Positions 52,684-61,663 of a stretch of DNA of 64,000 nucleotides are shown piece after piece (within the stretch, counting starts at the first letter, position 1; each line of letters begins with the position of its first letter). A model generated the notes under the pieces. It was not told where the DNA came from and did no database searches. It worked only from the letters and a program-made list of their open reading frames with translations. The stretch covers positions 6,848,501 through 6,912,500 of the forward strand of contig NZ_CP046703.1 in assembly GCF_009873495.1 (NCBI RefSeq), written 5' to 3'. This DNA is from Nostoc sp. ATCC 53789. GTDB taxonomy: Bacteria > Cyanobacteriota > Cyanobacteriia > Cyanobacteriales > Nostocaceae. Position numbers and translations under genes: made by a program.

Positions 52684-55362
52684 GTGAATTATCCTGCGCC
52701 GTCTCCAGAACTTGACTTAGGGTCTATATTTCCCTTTGATCTGGATCAGTTTCAAAAAGAAGCGATCGCGTCCCTAAATGCTGGACGCTCCGTAGTCGTG
52801 TGTGCGCCCACAGGTTCGGGCAAAACATTAGTCGGAGAATACGCCATTTATCGCGCCCTAGCGCGAGGAAAACGTGTATTTTATACTACTCCCCTAAAGG
52901 CGCTGTCGAATCAAAAATTACGTGACTTTCGAGAAAAATTTGGGTTTGATCAAGTCGGACTGTTAACTGGAGATGCCTCCATTCACAGGGATGCACCGAT
53001 TTTGGTGATGACCACAGAAATTTTCCGAAATATGCTCTATGGCACACCCATCGGGCAAGTCGGCATCTCATTAGTAGACGTGGAAGCGGTGATACTTGAT
53101 GAGTGCCACTACATGAACGATCGCCAGCGCGGTACAGTTTGGGAAGAATCCATCATCTATTGTCCCCGGGAAGTGCAACTGGCAGCCCTCTCAGCAACGG
53201 TTGCCAACAGCGATCAACTCACCGATTGGTTAAATCGCGTTCACGGCCCAACAGACCTGATTTACTCAGATTTTCGCCCAGTTCCCTTAGAATTTCACTT
53301 TTGCAATCCCAAAGGGTTATTTCCCCTGTTGAATGATAGCAAAACCAAAATTAACCCTCGCCTTCTTCAGAAGAAGAAGGGGAGAGGGGGAGAAAGGGAC
53401 AGGGGAAGAAGTGGTAGACCGGAAGCTCCTGGCATAATTTATACTTTAAGCCAGTTAGAGCAACGGGATATGCTCCCAGCAATTTACTTTATCTTCAGTC
53501 GCCGGGGATGTGATAAAGCGGTGGCAGAAGTGGGTGATTTATGGCTGGTAAATAATGAAGAATCTCAGATTTTACGGCAACAGATTGATGACTTTTTAGC
53601 CCGCAATCCCGAAGCTGGGCGTTCTGGACAAATTGCACCCCTATACCGAGGAATTGCTGCCCACCACGCCGGAATTTTGCCTGCTTGGAAAGCCCTGGTA
53701 GAAGAACTATTTCAGCAAGGGCTGATTAAAGTAGTATTCGCCACGGAAACACTGGCCGCGGGAATTAATATGCCCGCTCGGACAACGGTAATTTCTACCC
53801 TTTCCAAGCGGACTGACACCGGACACCGCCTGTTAAATGCTTCCGAATTCTTGCAAATGGCGGGACGGGCAGGCCGCCGGGGGATGGATAAACAAGGTCA
53901 TGTGGTGACAGTCCAAACTCCCTTTGAAGGAGCCAAAGAAGCGGCATATTTGGGGACATCCAAGCCAGACCCCCTTGTAAGCCAGTTTACGCCCAGTTAT
54001 GGCATGGTACTCAACTTGCTGCAAACCCACACCCTAGAGCAAACCAGGGAACTGATAGAGCGCAGTTTTGGGCAGTACATGGCGACATTGCATTTAAGAC
54101 CAGAATACGATGAGATTGCCGAACTGGAAAAACAATTAGCTCAACTACATGAGCAAATCGCCGCCGTTGATGAAAATGAACTGGCTATTTATGAAAAATT
54201 GCGGCAACGTTTGAAAGTAGAACGCCAAATATTAAAAACCCTGCAAGAGCAAGCACAGGAAGATAGAAAAGAAGAATTAGGGATGATGTTAGACTTTGCA
54301 GTGTCAGGAACTCTGTTGAGTCTCAAAGGCAAAAACATCACAGTGTCTTCACCCGTAACCGCAGTGTTAGTGGGAAAATCGCCTGGTTCTGGTCAAGCTC
54401 CCTACTTGGTATGCTTAGGGCATGATAATCGCTGGTATGTGGCAACCACAGGGGATGTAGTCGATTTATATGCCGAATTACCACGCATTGAAGTGTCACC
54501 TGATTTACTACCACCCCCAGAGATGCCTTTGAAGCCAGGACAGTCACGTCGTGGTAACGAAGAAAGCTTTGCGATCGCAGTGCGTATTCCCAATCCGATA
54601 GAATCTTTGCATCTAGCACCAGAAGTAGCAGAACAACTAAGTCGCACTGCTGCTGTCCAACAGCAATTAGAAGCTCATCCCCTACATCAATCAGGCAATG
54701 CTGCCACGCTTTTCAAGCGTCGCGCCAAATATGTTGAACTAGAAGCCGAACTCGAACAGTTACAAGGGCAAGTAGAGCAACACTCACAACGTCATTGGGA
54801 AGAATTTCTCAATTTAATCTTAATTCTGCAACACTTTGGCGCTTTAGATAACTTAGTGCCCACACAATTAGGGCGAATTGCTGCCGCTATTCGGGGTGAG
54901 AATGAATTGTGGTTGGGTTTAGTATTTGCTAGTGGTGAATTGGACAACTTAGATCCCCACCATTTAGCCGCCGCCGCCGCCGGTTTGGTGATGGAAACGC
55001 CCCGTCCAGATAGTAAGGTTAACTTTGAGCTTAGTAATGAAGTGGCAGAAGCCTTAGCCAAATTACGGGGAATTCGTCGCCAAATGTTCCAACTACAACG
55101 GCGGTATAACGTAGCGCTGCCTATATGGTTGGAATTTGAGTTAATTGCCATAGTCGAACAATGGGCGCTGGGAATGGAGTGGACAGAACTCTGCGAAAAC
55201 ACCACCTTGGATGAAGGCGATGTGGTGAGAATTCTCCGCCGGACGTTGGATTTATTATCACAAATACCCCACGTTCCACATCTGCCAGACTCTTTCTTGC
55301 GTAATGCTTATCGAGCGATGCAGTTGATTGATAGATTCCCTGTGAATGAGGTGGTGGAATAA
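52684..55362 (+). CDS. DEAD/DEAH-box RNA helicase, Ski2/Mtr4-like
   Basis: An 892-residue superfamily-2 helicase. Motif I is PTGSGKT (about 42-48) and motif II is the DECH box in VILDECHYMND. Motif III is LSATVA, and motif VI is QMAGRAGRRGMD. The C-terminal third has the helical DSHCT-like region of Ski2/Mtr4 proteins (EWTELCENTTLDEGDVVRILRRTLD). A Lys/Arg/Gly-rich insertion (KKKGRGGERDRGRSGR) lies near residue 230. Proteins of this type remodel RNA; the cyanobacterial members are often annotated simply as helicases. A GTG start is used. Confidence 0.93.
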   Translation: MNYPAPSPELDLGSIFPFDLDQFQKEAIASLNAGRSVVVCAPTGSGKTLVGEYAIYRALARGKRVFYTTPLKALSNQKLRDFREKFGFDQVGLLTGDASIHRDAPILVMTTEIFRNMLYGTPIGQVGISLVDVEAVILDECHYMNDRQRGTVWEESIIYCPREVQLAALSATVANSDQLTDWLNRVHGPTDLIYSDFRPVPLEFHFCNPKGLFPLLNDSKTKINPRLLQKKKGRGGERDRGRSGRPEAPGIIYTLSQLEQRDMLPAIYFIFSRRGCDKAVAEVGDLWLVNNEESQILRQQIDDFLARNPEAGRSGQIAPLYRGIAAHHAGILPAWKALVEELFQQGLIKVVFATETLAAGINMPARTTVISTLSKRTDTGHRLLNASEFLQMAGRAGRRGMDKQGHVVTVQTPFEGAKEAAYLGTSKPDPLVSQFTPSYGMVLNLLQTHTLEQTRELIERSFGQYMATLHLRPEYDEIAELEKQLAQLHEQIAAVDENELAIYEKLRQRLKVERQILKTLQEQAQEDRKEELGMMLDFAVSGTLLSLKGKNITVSSPVTAVLVGKSPGSGQAPYLVCLGHDNRWYVATTGDVVDLYAELPRIEVSPDLLPPPEMPLKPGQSRRGNEESFAIAVRIPNPIESLHLAPEVAEQLSRTAAVQQQLEAHPLHQSGNAATLFKRRAKYVELEAELEQLQGQVEQHSQRHWEEFLNLILILQHFGALDNLVPTQLGRIAAAIRGENELWLGLVFASGELDNLDPHHLAAAAAGLVMETPRPDSKVNFELSNEVAEALAKLRGIRRQMFQLQRRYNVALPIWLEFELIAIVEQWALGMEWTELCENTTLDEGDVVRILRRTLDLLSQIPHVPHLPDSFLRNAYRAMQLIDRFPVNEVVE

Positions 55363-55450
55363 ACAGCACACTCTTAGGCACAGAGAGTCTTTGATAATTT
55401 CTTTGCGTATTTTTCTTTCAGGACTACGCAAAACTAGACATTTACATTTT

Positions 55451-55474
55451 AGGGGCAATTCATGAATTGCCCCT
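55451..55474. repeat. palindrome AGGGGCAATTCATGAATTGCCCCT
   Basis: A perfect 24-base palindrome whose arm is AGGGGCAATTCA. A related palindrome lies at 552-583. It lies 88 bases after the helicase gene and may act as a transcription end. Confidence 0.6.
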
Positions 55475-55614
55475 AAGAACTGTCCCAAGAATGATTTAAA
55501 TTTAATAGTAGTGGTACGTAGTTAAAAATGCTTTTTTGGTTTCGTATATCTTCTATACGTAATTAATCACATGTATTTAACAGAAGTTGTAGTCGCTATC
55601 AGTGCTATTCAACC

Positions 55615-55998
55615 TTAGTACACCAAGTTTCCAGTACCGCGCAACTGACGCAAAGAATTGATGCACAATGGACAGTCGCAGCCGAATGTCTTAATTGCAG
55701 CATCACTTTCTTCATCAGTAAAATTCAACATAGCAACATTCTGATCTGATACTGATGTGACAATAGTTGCAGAACGGTTAGAGGTATACGGTTTCGTTCT
55801 CTCTGAATCTCGAATACACACAAAATCTTTTCCACCATGTGGGTTAGTGATACAGGTACGACCGTCTTCTGTGTGCAGTAATCGCTGTGTAATACTACCA
55901 CCACTAGCATGGGCAGGATGAAATGCCACCAGCGTAGACATCATCGACACAAAGATTGAGGAAGTGGAAAGCAAATTCAGAAGAATTTTTTTGTTCAT
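55615..55998 (-). CDS. small secreted cysteine protein
   Basis: A 127-residue protein with a clear signal peptide (hydrophobic to about 26, likely cut after AHA). It has four to five cysteines: C49 and C61 in TCITNPHGGKDFVCIRD, and a C-terminal FGCDCPLCINSLRQL group. The latter is a CxCxxC motif that could bind metal or form disulfides. I recognise no family. It is divergent from a zinc-type P-ATPase 450 bases away, which makes a metal link worth testing but not shown. Confidence 0.75.
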   Translation of the reverse strand: MNKKILLNLLSTSSIFVSMMSTLVAFHPAHASGGSITQRLLHTEDGRTCITNPHGGKDFVCIRDSERTKPYTSNRSATIVTSVSDQNVAMLNFTDEESDAAIKTFGCDCPLCINSLRQLRGTGNLVY

Positions 55999-56448
55999 AG
56001 ATTTCCTTGAGAAAATTGTCTACTAGCTTAGGGTATTCGATTCACTTTCAAACTTCAAGTGGGTTTCACCCTAAGAATAGCTAGCTTGACACTTGTTATT
56101 TAAGAAAGTTCCATATAGTTTGATCGCAAAGTAGTTGTCATAGCAGAATTAAGCAGTCAAACAGGCTTGAAGTTTATGGATCAAGACTTTAAAATTTTGT
56201 ACAAAGCGATAAATTGCTCACTACGAACAAAAATTATATCTTAGATTCTTCTACAAAATTGATAACTAATATAGCTATCTTTATAGAATTATAAATCTTA
56301 ATCTGAACCAAAAAATAGCATAAGTATTTAGTAATAAATCTGATATAGATTCTCATTCTTAAATGTTCAACTTGTAAAAATCTCTTTTTTTTATTACATT
56401 TGGAAAAAGGCTCATATACCAAGTAATTTACTAGCCTCAACACAAAAA
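55999..56448. promoter_or_regulatory. divergent spacer before the metal P-ATPase
   Basis: The AT-rich spacer must carry the promoters of the secreted Cys protein and of the P-ATPase. No operator for a metal regulator was identified with confidence. A minus-strand frame (56234-56479) overlaps the ATPase start and is not a gene. Confidence 0.45.
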
Positions 56449-58431
56449 ATGAAGCAAAAACTACATTCAGAATCTTCAAGTTGTTGCAACGGTGAACACA
56501 CTCATGATGAGAATCATCATCACGATCATGATGAGAATCATAACCATGACCACAATCACGATCACGGTGGAGAATTCAATCTAAAAAATGAGGTATTGCC
56601 TTTAGTAGCAATTTTAAGTTTATATGTGCCTGGTGTAATTTTTGAAAATCAATTACACAATACATTCTACTCAATAGGTGAATATCTGCTTTTCATCCCT
56701 GCCTATTTATTGAGTGGATGGAGTGTTTTAAAAACGGCTGGACGCAATATACTTAAAGGTAGATTATTTGATGAAACTTTTTTGATGACAGTAGCGACAC
56801 TAGGGGCGATCGCAATTCATAAATTGCCCGAAGCTGTTGGAGTCATGCTGTTTTATAAAATTGGCGAATTGTTCCAGGATATTGCTGTTAGTCGTTCCCG
56901 TAGTTCCATCAAAGCCTTATTGGAAGTTCGCCCAGACTATGCAAATATCCAAATAGAAGGAGGACTAAAAAAAGTCCGCCCAGAAACAGTAAATATTGGA
57001 GATATTATCGTCGTCAAACCGGGGGAAAAGATTCCCTTGGATGGTGAGATTATAGATGGAAATTCGCAAGTTGATACATCTGCATTAACTGGAGAATCTG
57101 TACCGCGAACAGTGAGACTGGGTGAAATAGTTTTGGCTGGGATGATAAATAAAATGGGTGTTCTCAGCATTAGAGTCACCAAACTATTTGATGACTCTGC
57201 TATTGCCAAGATTTTAGACTTGGTGCAAAATGCCAAAAGCAAAAAAGCAGAGACAGAAAAATTCATTACTAAATTTGCCCGATATTATACGCCAATAGTA
57301 GTTTTTATATCTCTAGCAGTTGCTTTATTACCTCCTTTATTCATTTCTGGTGCGAGTTCTTCAGAATGGGTTTATCGTGCCTTAATTTTGCTAGTTATTT
57401 CCTGTCCCTGTGGACTCGTTATCAGTATTCCGTTAGGTTACTTTGGAGGTGTGGGAGGTGCAGCTAGACGGGGGATTTTGGTTAAAGGCTCTACTTTTTT
57501 AGATACTCTAAATGCAGTCAATACAGTTGTATTTGATAAAACTGGAACGTTAACTAAAGGCGTATTTAAAGTAGTAAAAACAGTAGCATTAAATGGCTAC
57601 AATGAAACAGAATTGCTGCAATTAGCTGCCAAAGTAGAATCGCACTCAAATCATCCCATCGCTCAATCTATCCTTAAGGCTTATGGGGGAAAGATTGATG
57701 AATTTGAGGTGAGAGATTATGAAGAGATTGCAGGCTATGGAATTAGAGCCAAGGTTGAAAATAGGGTAGTGATAGCGGGAAGCGATCGCCTACTCCACAG
57801 AGAGAATATTGCTCATGATAATTGCCAGCTAGAGGGAACAGTTGTTCATTTAGCGGTGGATAATATTTACGTTGGGTATATTGTCATTGCTGATGAACTG
57901 AAAGAAGATGCGAGACACGCTATTCAAGCACTCAAGCGAATGGGTGTAGAAAGAACAGTAATGTTGACAGGAGATAATCAAGCGATCGCTTCCCGAATTG
58001 CCGAACAGCTAGGCATAGATACTTACGAAGCAGACTTATTACCAGAAGAAAAAGTTAATGCCATTGAGAAATTACTCAGCACTGCCGGCAAGCATGGTAA
58101 AGTTGCCTTTGTTGGGGATGGTATTAATGATGCGCCAGTGATTGCTAGAGCCGATGTTGGGATGGCAATGGGTGGTTTAGGTTCAGATGCAGCCATCGAA
58201 ACTGCTGATATTGTTATCATGACAGATGCGCCATCAAAGGTAGCAGAAGCAATACAAATCGCCAGAAAAACAAGGCAAATTGTTTGGCAAAATATTGGCT
58301 TTGCTTTAGCAATTAAAGCTGTGTTTATTGGATTGGGTATTTTAGGTATAGCGACAATGTGGGAAGCTGTCTTTGCTGATGTTGGAGTAGCATTGCTGGC
58401 AATTTTAAATGCAACTAGAGCGATGAAATAA
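56449..58431 (+). CDS. heavy-metal P1B-type ATPase (Zn/Cd/Co/Pb class)
   Basis: A 660-residue membrane pump. The N-terminus has paired cysteines and a long His/Asp run (HTHDENHHHDHDENHNHDHN) that should bind divalent metal. About eight membrane helices include the CPC motif (VISCPCGLVIS) that defines the ion site. The phosphorylated aspartate is in DKTGTLTKG, the P1B His-Pro motif is in SHSNHPIAQS, and the hinge is GDGINDAPV. The His-rich leader and CPC resemble ZiaA/CadA-like exporters of zinc and cadmium. A classic N-terminal ferredoxin-like metal domain is absent. A metal-responsive regulator gene is not adjacent. Confidence 0.93.
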   Translation: MKQKLHSESSSCCNGEHTHDENHHHDHDENHNHDHNHDHGGEFNLKNEVLPLVAILSLYVPGVIFENQLHNTFYSIGEYLLFIPAYLLSGWSVLKTAGRNILKGRLFDETFLMTVATLGAIAIHKLPEAVGVMLFYKIGELFQDIAVSRSRSSIKALLEVRPDYANIQIEGGLKKVRPETVNIGDIIVVKPGEKIPLDGEIIDGNSQVDTSALTGESVPRTVRLGEIVLAGMINKMGVLSIRVTKLFDDSAIAKILDLVQNAKSKKAETEKFITKFARYYTPIVVFISLAVALLPPLFISGASSSEWVYRALILLVISCPCGLVISIPLGYFGGVGGAARRGILVKGSTFLDTLNAVNTVVFDKTGTLTKGVFKVVKTVALNGYNETELLQLAAKVESHSNHPIAQSILKAYGGKIDEFEVRDYEEIAGYGIRAKVENRVVIAGSDRLLHRENIAHDNCQLEGTVVHLAVDNIYVGYIVIADELKEDARHAIQALKRMGVERTVMLTGDNQAIASRIAEQLGIDTYEADLLPEEKVNAIEKLLSTAGKHGKVAFVGDGINDAPVIARADVGMAMGGLGSDAAIETADIVIMTDAPSKVAEAIQIARKTRQIVWQNIGFALAIKAVFIGLGILGIATMWEAVFADVGVALLAILNATRAMK

Positions 58432-58526
58432 AATTTTTGGAAAATCGGGAATTTGTAGTTGGTAAATTGTAGTAGTTAAACTATGAGTACGTTTGACTCA
58501 TATTTTACTACCCAAGAATAGAACCT

Positions 58527-59204
58527 ATGAATTCATCAATCAAAGGCATTGCTACAGCTACCTTAGCTTTATTACTAAACTATTCAGCAAATCCAGCTTT
58601 TGCACTACCCCAGAAAATCAATCATCCAATTACTGTTGCTAAATCGCAATTATTAACAAACACCTTGATTGTTCCTGGCGAACGAGTGGGGCCAATAACA
58701 CGCACAACCACCAAGCAAGATTTAGTGAAGCTGTTTGGTGCATCCCATCTCGTTGATAAAACCATTTCCGGTGCTGAAGGAATAGGGAGTTTCGCCGCTA
58801 CTCAGGTAAATCTAAATCAGGGGCGTTCTCTGCTAATAGTTTGGAGTGATAATACTCGTACTAAACCTCTAGATGTGCGTAACCTGGGTTCAGCTTGGAA
58901 AACCCGCGAAGGTATCGGTGTTGGAACCTCATTGAGCGAGTTACGCAAGAAATTAGGTAATTTTAAACTTTATGGATTGGCGTGGGATTACGGCGGTACT
59001 ATCTTGTTGGATAGTAGTAAATTATCCCGTTATCAAGGCAAACTGATTTTACGAGTAGACGCTGCTCCCAATGCTTACGAAAAGTTTGCTAATGACTACC
59101 AAGCTGTTTCTGGGGATAGTACTTTTTCCTCCAGCGATCGCCATTGGAAACCTTTGGGAATAACACTTACAGAAATTATCGTTGTACTTAACCCAGGTGA
59201 GTAG
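58527..59204 (+). CDS. secreted protein of unknown function
   Basis: A 225-residue exported protein: a hydrophobic signal peptide ends near AFALPQ. The mature part is beta-rich with RVGPITRTTTKQDLVKLFGA and GVGTSLSELRKKLGNFKLYG, two similar segments that suggest a repeated domain. No cysteine pattern or catalytic motif is evident. It lies directly after the P-ATPase on the same strand (95 bases), so co-expression is possible. I cannot assign a function. Confidence 0.75.
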   Translation: MNSSIKGIATATLALLLNYSANPAFALPQKINHPITVAKSQLLTNTLIVPGERVGPITRTTTKQDLVKLFGASHLVDKTISGAEGIGSFAATQVNLNQGRSLLIVWSDNTRTKPLDVRNLGSAWKTREGIGVGTSLSELRKKLGNFKLYGLAWDYGGTILLDSSKLSRYQGKLILRVDAAPNAYEKFANDYQAVSGDSTFSSSDRHWKPLGITLTEIIVVLNPGE

Positions 59205-59236
59205 TGGTATGCTAAACATCGGGTTACTTGCTATGT

Positions 59237-59398
59237 ATGACGAACCAAATCTTTACCAACGGTTATGCCTTAGTCATTAGCGTAGATGCAGATTTACCTG
59301 TCACGCTCAAAGATGCAAGGGCTATAGTAAATATACTGATTGATAGCGATCGCGTTGCCTATCCAGTAGAAAAACTTACACTTGAGTCTGCATTATAA
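59237..59398 (+). pseudogene. truncated caspase-like (peptidase C14) gene
   Basis: A 53-codon frame encodes only the start of a cyanobacterial caspase-like protease. It begins MTNQIFTNGYALVISVDADLP and includes VTLKDARAIVNILIDSDRVAYPVEKL. The catalytic His and Cys, which lie further on in the family, are absent; the frame stops before them. It is a remnant of a metacaspase/ortholog gene. The assignment rests on the typical N-terminal motif (ALVIGVDADLPVTVKDA in the family). Confidence 0.7.
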
Positions 59399-59563
59399 TC
59401 ATGAGACTTATGTAAATATACAGTTATTTAGCGCATCGAAATTACGATTTTCTCACCCAAAAAACAAGGAAAATACAGATATTCAGCTAATTGGTGTTTG
59501 TTTATACTATTTCAAATTTTTGTAATCGTTATACTCATAACTTAGGTTCTACCTGGGAATTAG

Positions 59564-59590
59564 GAAGTGGCTTTGCCACTTCTTTTTATT
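59564..59590 (+). terminator. intrinsic terminator
   Basis: GAAGTGGC pairs with GCCACTTC around TTT, followed by a T-run. It lies downstream of the truncated caspase gene. Confidence 0.8.
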
Positions 59591-59616
59591 AATTTAGGAA
59601 CCCAGTAAAAATAAAT

Positions 59617-59654
59617 TAAAAGTTAAAAGTAATTTGTTGAACTTTTAACTTTTA
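59617..59654. terminator. bidirectional hairpin before the Rieske gene end
   Basis: A 14-base arm (TAAAAGTTAAAAGT) matches its inverse at 59641-59654. Both arms carry A/T runs, so it can end transcription from either side, including the leftward Rieske gene. Confidence 0.65.
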
Positions 59655-59757
59655 TTAGCTGTCATATCATGTCCATTTAATTGACTATAAAATAATTATT
59701 CTGTCAAGCTATAGCTTTGTAAGCTTCAACAGAATTTTGGTCAATGTAGACATGATA

Positions 59758-60846
59758 TTAGTCATTACTCGTTGTATCTTGCCATCTCTCACGCTTGGGC
59801 TTGCTCTCTACATCGCGCGATCGCGCTTCTTGCCAAGTCCCCCACATTAGAGATTGCTGCCTTTCAACATGGTTAATAAACTGCATGATTGACTGATCTG
59901 CTTTGATTGGAGTTTTCAAATCAAACTTAATTGTTTGGACAATCTTGATGTCACCCATGAGAAAAAATTTACCTGCAATCTTAGTTAGCCATAACACAAC
60001 TCGATTGGATAACCAACCAAAAAATCCTTTACGTTTCTTAGTAATTAACAGGATTTGACCTTCAGCTTTTCCACCTTCATGGAGGCGAACTGCAAACATT
60101 GTGTGGACATGGAAGAAATCGGGGCCAAGTGTCACAATGCCAATGCTACCGTACCAATAGCAAATACTGTAAGTTATGGCATTTTTGTAGAAAAGACGGA
60201 TGAGTTTAATGAAAGATGAATTCTCTTTAATGTTTGTAGTGTTACTGAAGATAATTGCATTTTCGTTCAGTTCCTGTCTTTCAAAAATAATTTCTATTGG
60301 CAGTTTGTGGACTGTATTGATATGTTGAGTATCAATCGCATTAATCATCACAACATTGGGGTGACAGTTCATCACAAAGTGAGAATGGATAGCGATATCA
60401 CACTCTTTTTGTTCTAATTCGGGAATAAAAGGTAGAGGTTGTTGTGGTATTTCTCCAGTCCAAACCCAAATCATGCCGTACTTTTCAGCAGTGGGCCAAC
60501 TTTGTAACTTTAGGGAAGGCGGCGTATCTAAACATGGGATATCAATACACATCCCTTCAGCATCAAATTTCCAGTGATGGAAGAAACAACGGAGTGCATT
60601 ACCCTCAACTTTGCCTTCAGCAAGATGAGCGCCCATGTGGGGACAGTAGGCATCAAAGGTAGTTACTCTTCTGTCCTTACCACGGTAAATCACTAGTTCT
60701 CTGCCCAAAATCGTGACAGGTTTTACTTCACCCACCCGCAGATTTCGAGAGGGTATTACCCAATACCATCCTTCAATAAAACGTTCTGGATTATTGAAAG
60801 TTTTAGGTTTACGGGTTGAGCTAGAAGTCTGCGAGTTGAGATTCAT
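59758..60846 (-). CDS. Rieske [2Fe-2S] aromatic-ring-hydroxylating-type oxygenase
   Basis: A 362-residue non-heme iron oxygenase. The Rieske cluster ligands are C68 and H70 (CPH) and C87 and H90 (CFFH). The mononuclear iron site is D172-x2-H175-x4-H180 in NAIDTQHINTVH. The type is that of chlorophyllide a oxygenase, PaO and related enzymes, which act on tetrapyrroles or aromatic substrates. A short hydrophobic patch near residue 270 (FFGWLSNRVVLWL) may tether it to the membrane. The substrate is unknown. It is divergent from the MerR regulator gene at 61197. Confidence 0.9.
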   Translation of the reverse strand: MNLNSQTSSSTRKPKTFNNPERFIEGWYWVIPSRNLRVGEVKPVTILGRELVIYRGKDRRVTTFDAYCPHMGAHLAEGKVEGNALRCFFHHWKFDAEGMCIDIPCLDTPPSLKLQSWPTAEKYGMIWVWTGEIPQQPLPFIPELEQKECDIAIHSHFVMNCHPNVVMINAIDTQHINTVHKLPIEIIFERQELNENAIIFSNTTNIKENSSFIKLIRLFYKNAITYSICYWYGSIGIVTLGPDFFHVHTMFAVRLHEGGKAEGQILLITKKRKGFFGWLSNRVVLWLTKIAGKFFLMGDIKIVQTIKFDLKTPIKADQSIMQFINHVERQQSLMWGTWQEARSRDVESKPKRERWQDTTSND

Positions 60847-61196
60847 TTTTATGGTTTCACTTGAGGTGAAGCAGTTGATCTAGAAGTAACATGCGAACTA
60901 AAAAAAAACAGTTACTTTCAGTACTATGAGAAATAGTCACTCAACAAATAGATAAAATTTGAGGCGTAAAATATTGAGTAAATTAGATTAAAAATGTTAA
61001 AATTATACTAATTAATTATTAGATAGTATCAGCCAACATCTATTCATAATAGATATCGGAAAAATCAAAACTTAGTAATATCTCTAATTAAATAAAAATT
61101 TCAACTACTGATACCAAGATTTGGCTAAACTCTCATCTGAATTAATAAATTAGTATAAATATGTAATAATAATTACAATATTTGGGAAAATCTGCC
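60847..61196. promoter_or_regulatory. divergent spacer Rieske / MerR
   Basis: The AT-rich 350-base spacer carries both divergent promoters. A MerR-type operator with a 19-20-base spacer would be expected but was not confidently identified by eye. Confidence 0.4.
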
Positions 61197-61622
61197 GTGT
61201 TAACTCAGGAGACAAAACTGCTTTTAATTGGTCAGGTAACAGATATAAGCGGAATTCCTATCAGGACAATTCGCTATTACGAGAGTTTAGGTTTAATCAA
61301 ATCATCAAGACGAACAGAGGGAGGCTTCCGTCAGTTTTCAATGGATGTGCTGACTCGTCTAGCGTTCATTAAAAGGGCACAAAATCTTGGTCTGAGCTTA
61401 GAGGAGATTGGAAATATTCTTCAGGTCTATGACCAAGGACAAGCTCCCTGTGGTGAAATCAAAGAAAAGCTCCAGGACAAGCTTTTGCAAATTGATCGCC
61501 AAATCGATCAGTTGTTAACTTTGCGATCTGAAATAAAGGGATTACTTTCAGGCTGGAAGAATATCGGCGACCAGTATGAAGATACAATTTGTCCCATTAT
61601 TCAAAATATCCCTCAGTGCTGA
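61197..61622 (+). CDS. MerR-family transcriptional regulator
   Basis: About 141 residues from the GTG at 61197, which has a GGGA at good spacing; an upstream TTG would add five residues. The winged-helix HTH is ISGIPIRTIRYYESLGLIKSSRR, then the FRQFSMDVLTRLAFIKRAQNLGLSLEEI helices and a coiled-coil dimer helix. The C-terminus holds cysteines in QAPCGEIKEKL and DTICPIIQNIPQC, as in metal-sensing MerR members such as ZntR. A metal effector is possible. It is divergent from the Rieske oxygenase and may control it. Confidence 0.9.
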   Translation: MLTQETKLLLIGQVTDISGIPIRTIRYYESLGLIKSSRRTEGGFRQFSMDVLTRLAFIKRAQNLGLSLEEIGNILQVYDQGQAPCGEIKEKLQDKLLQIDRQIDQLLTLRSEIKGLLSGWKNIGDQYEDTICPIIQNIPQC

Positions 61623-61663
61623 GAAACAGAAAAGAAGACAGAGGAGGCAGCAGGAGCAAACTT

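Larger units (their letters stand above)
59399..59757. other. spacer with two hairpins
   Basis: About 360 bases without a gene. It holds the terminator at 59564-59590 and the bidirectional hairpin at 59617-59654. There is also a TCATATCATGTC/GACATGATATTAG inverse pair near its right end. Confidence 0.5.

Noticed and set aside
54792..55205. 137-codon minus-strand frame
   Set aside because: It is antisense to the helicase C-terminal region with no motif.
56234..56479. 81-codon minus-strand frame
   Set aside because: It overlaps the start of the P-ATPase and is low-complexity AT-rich sequence.
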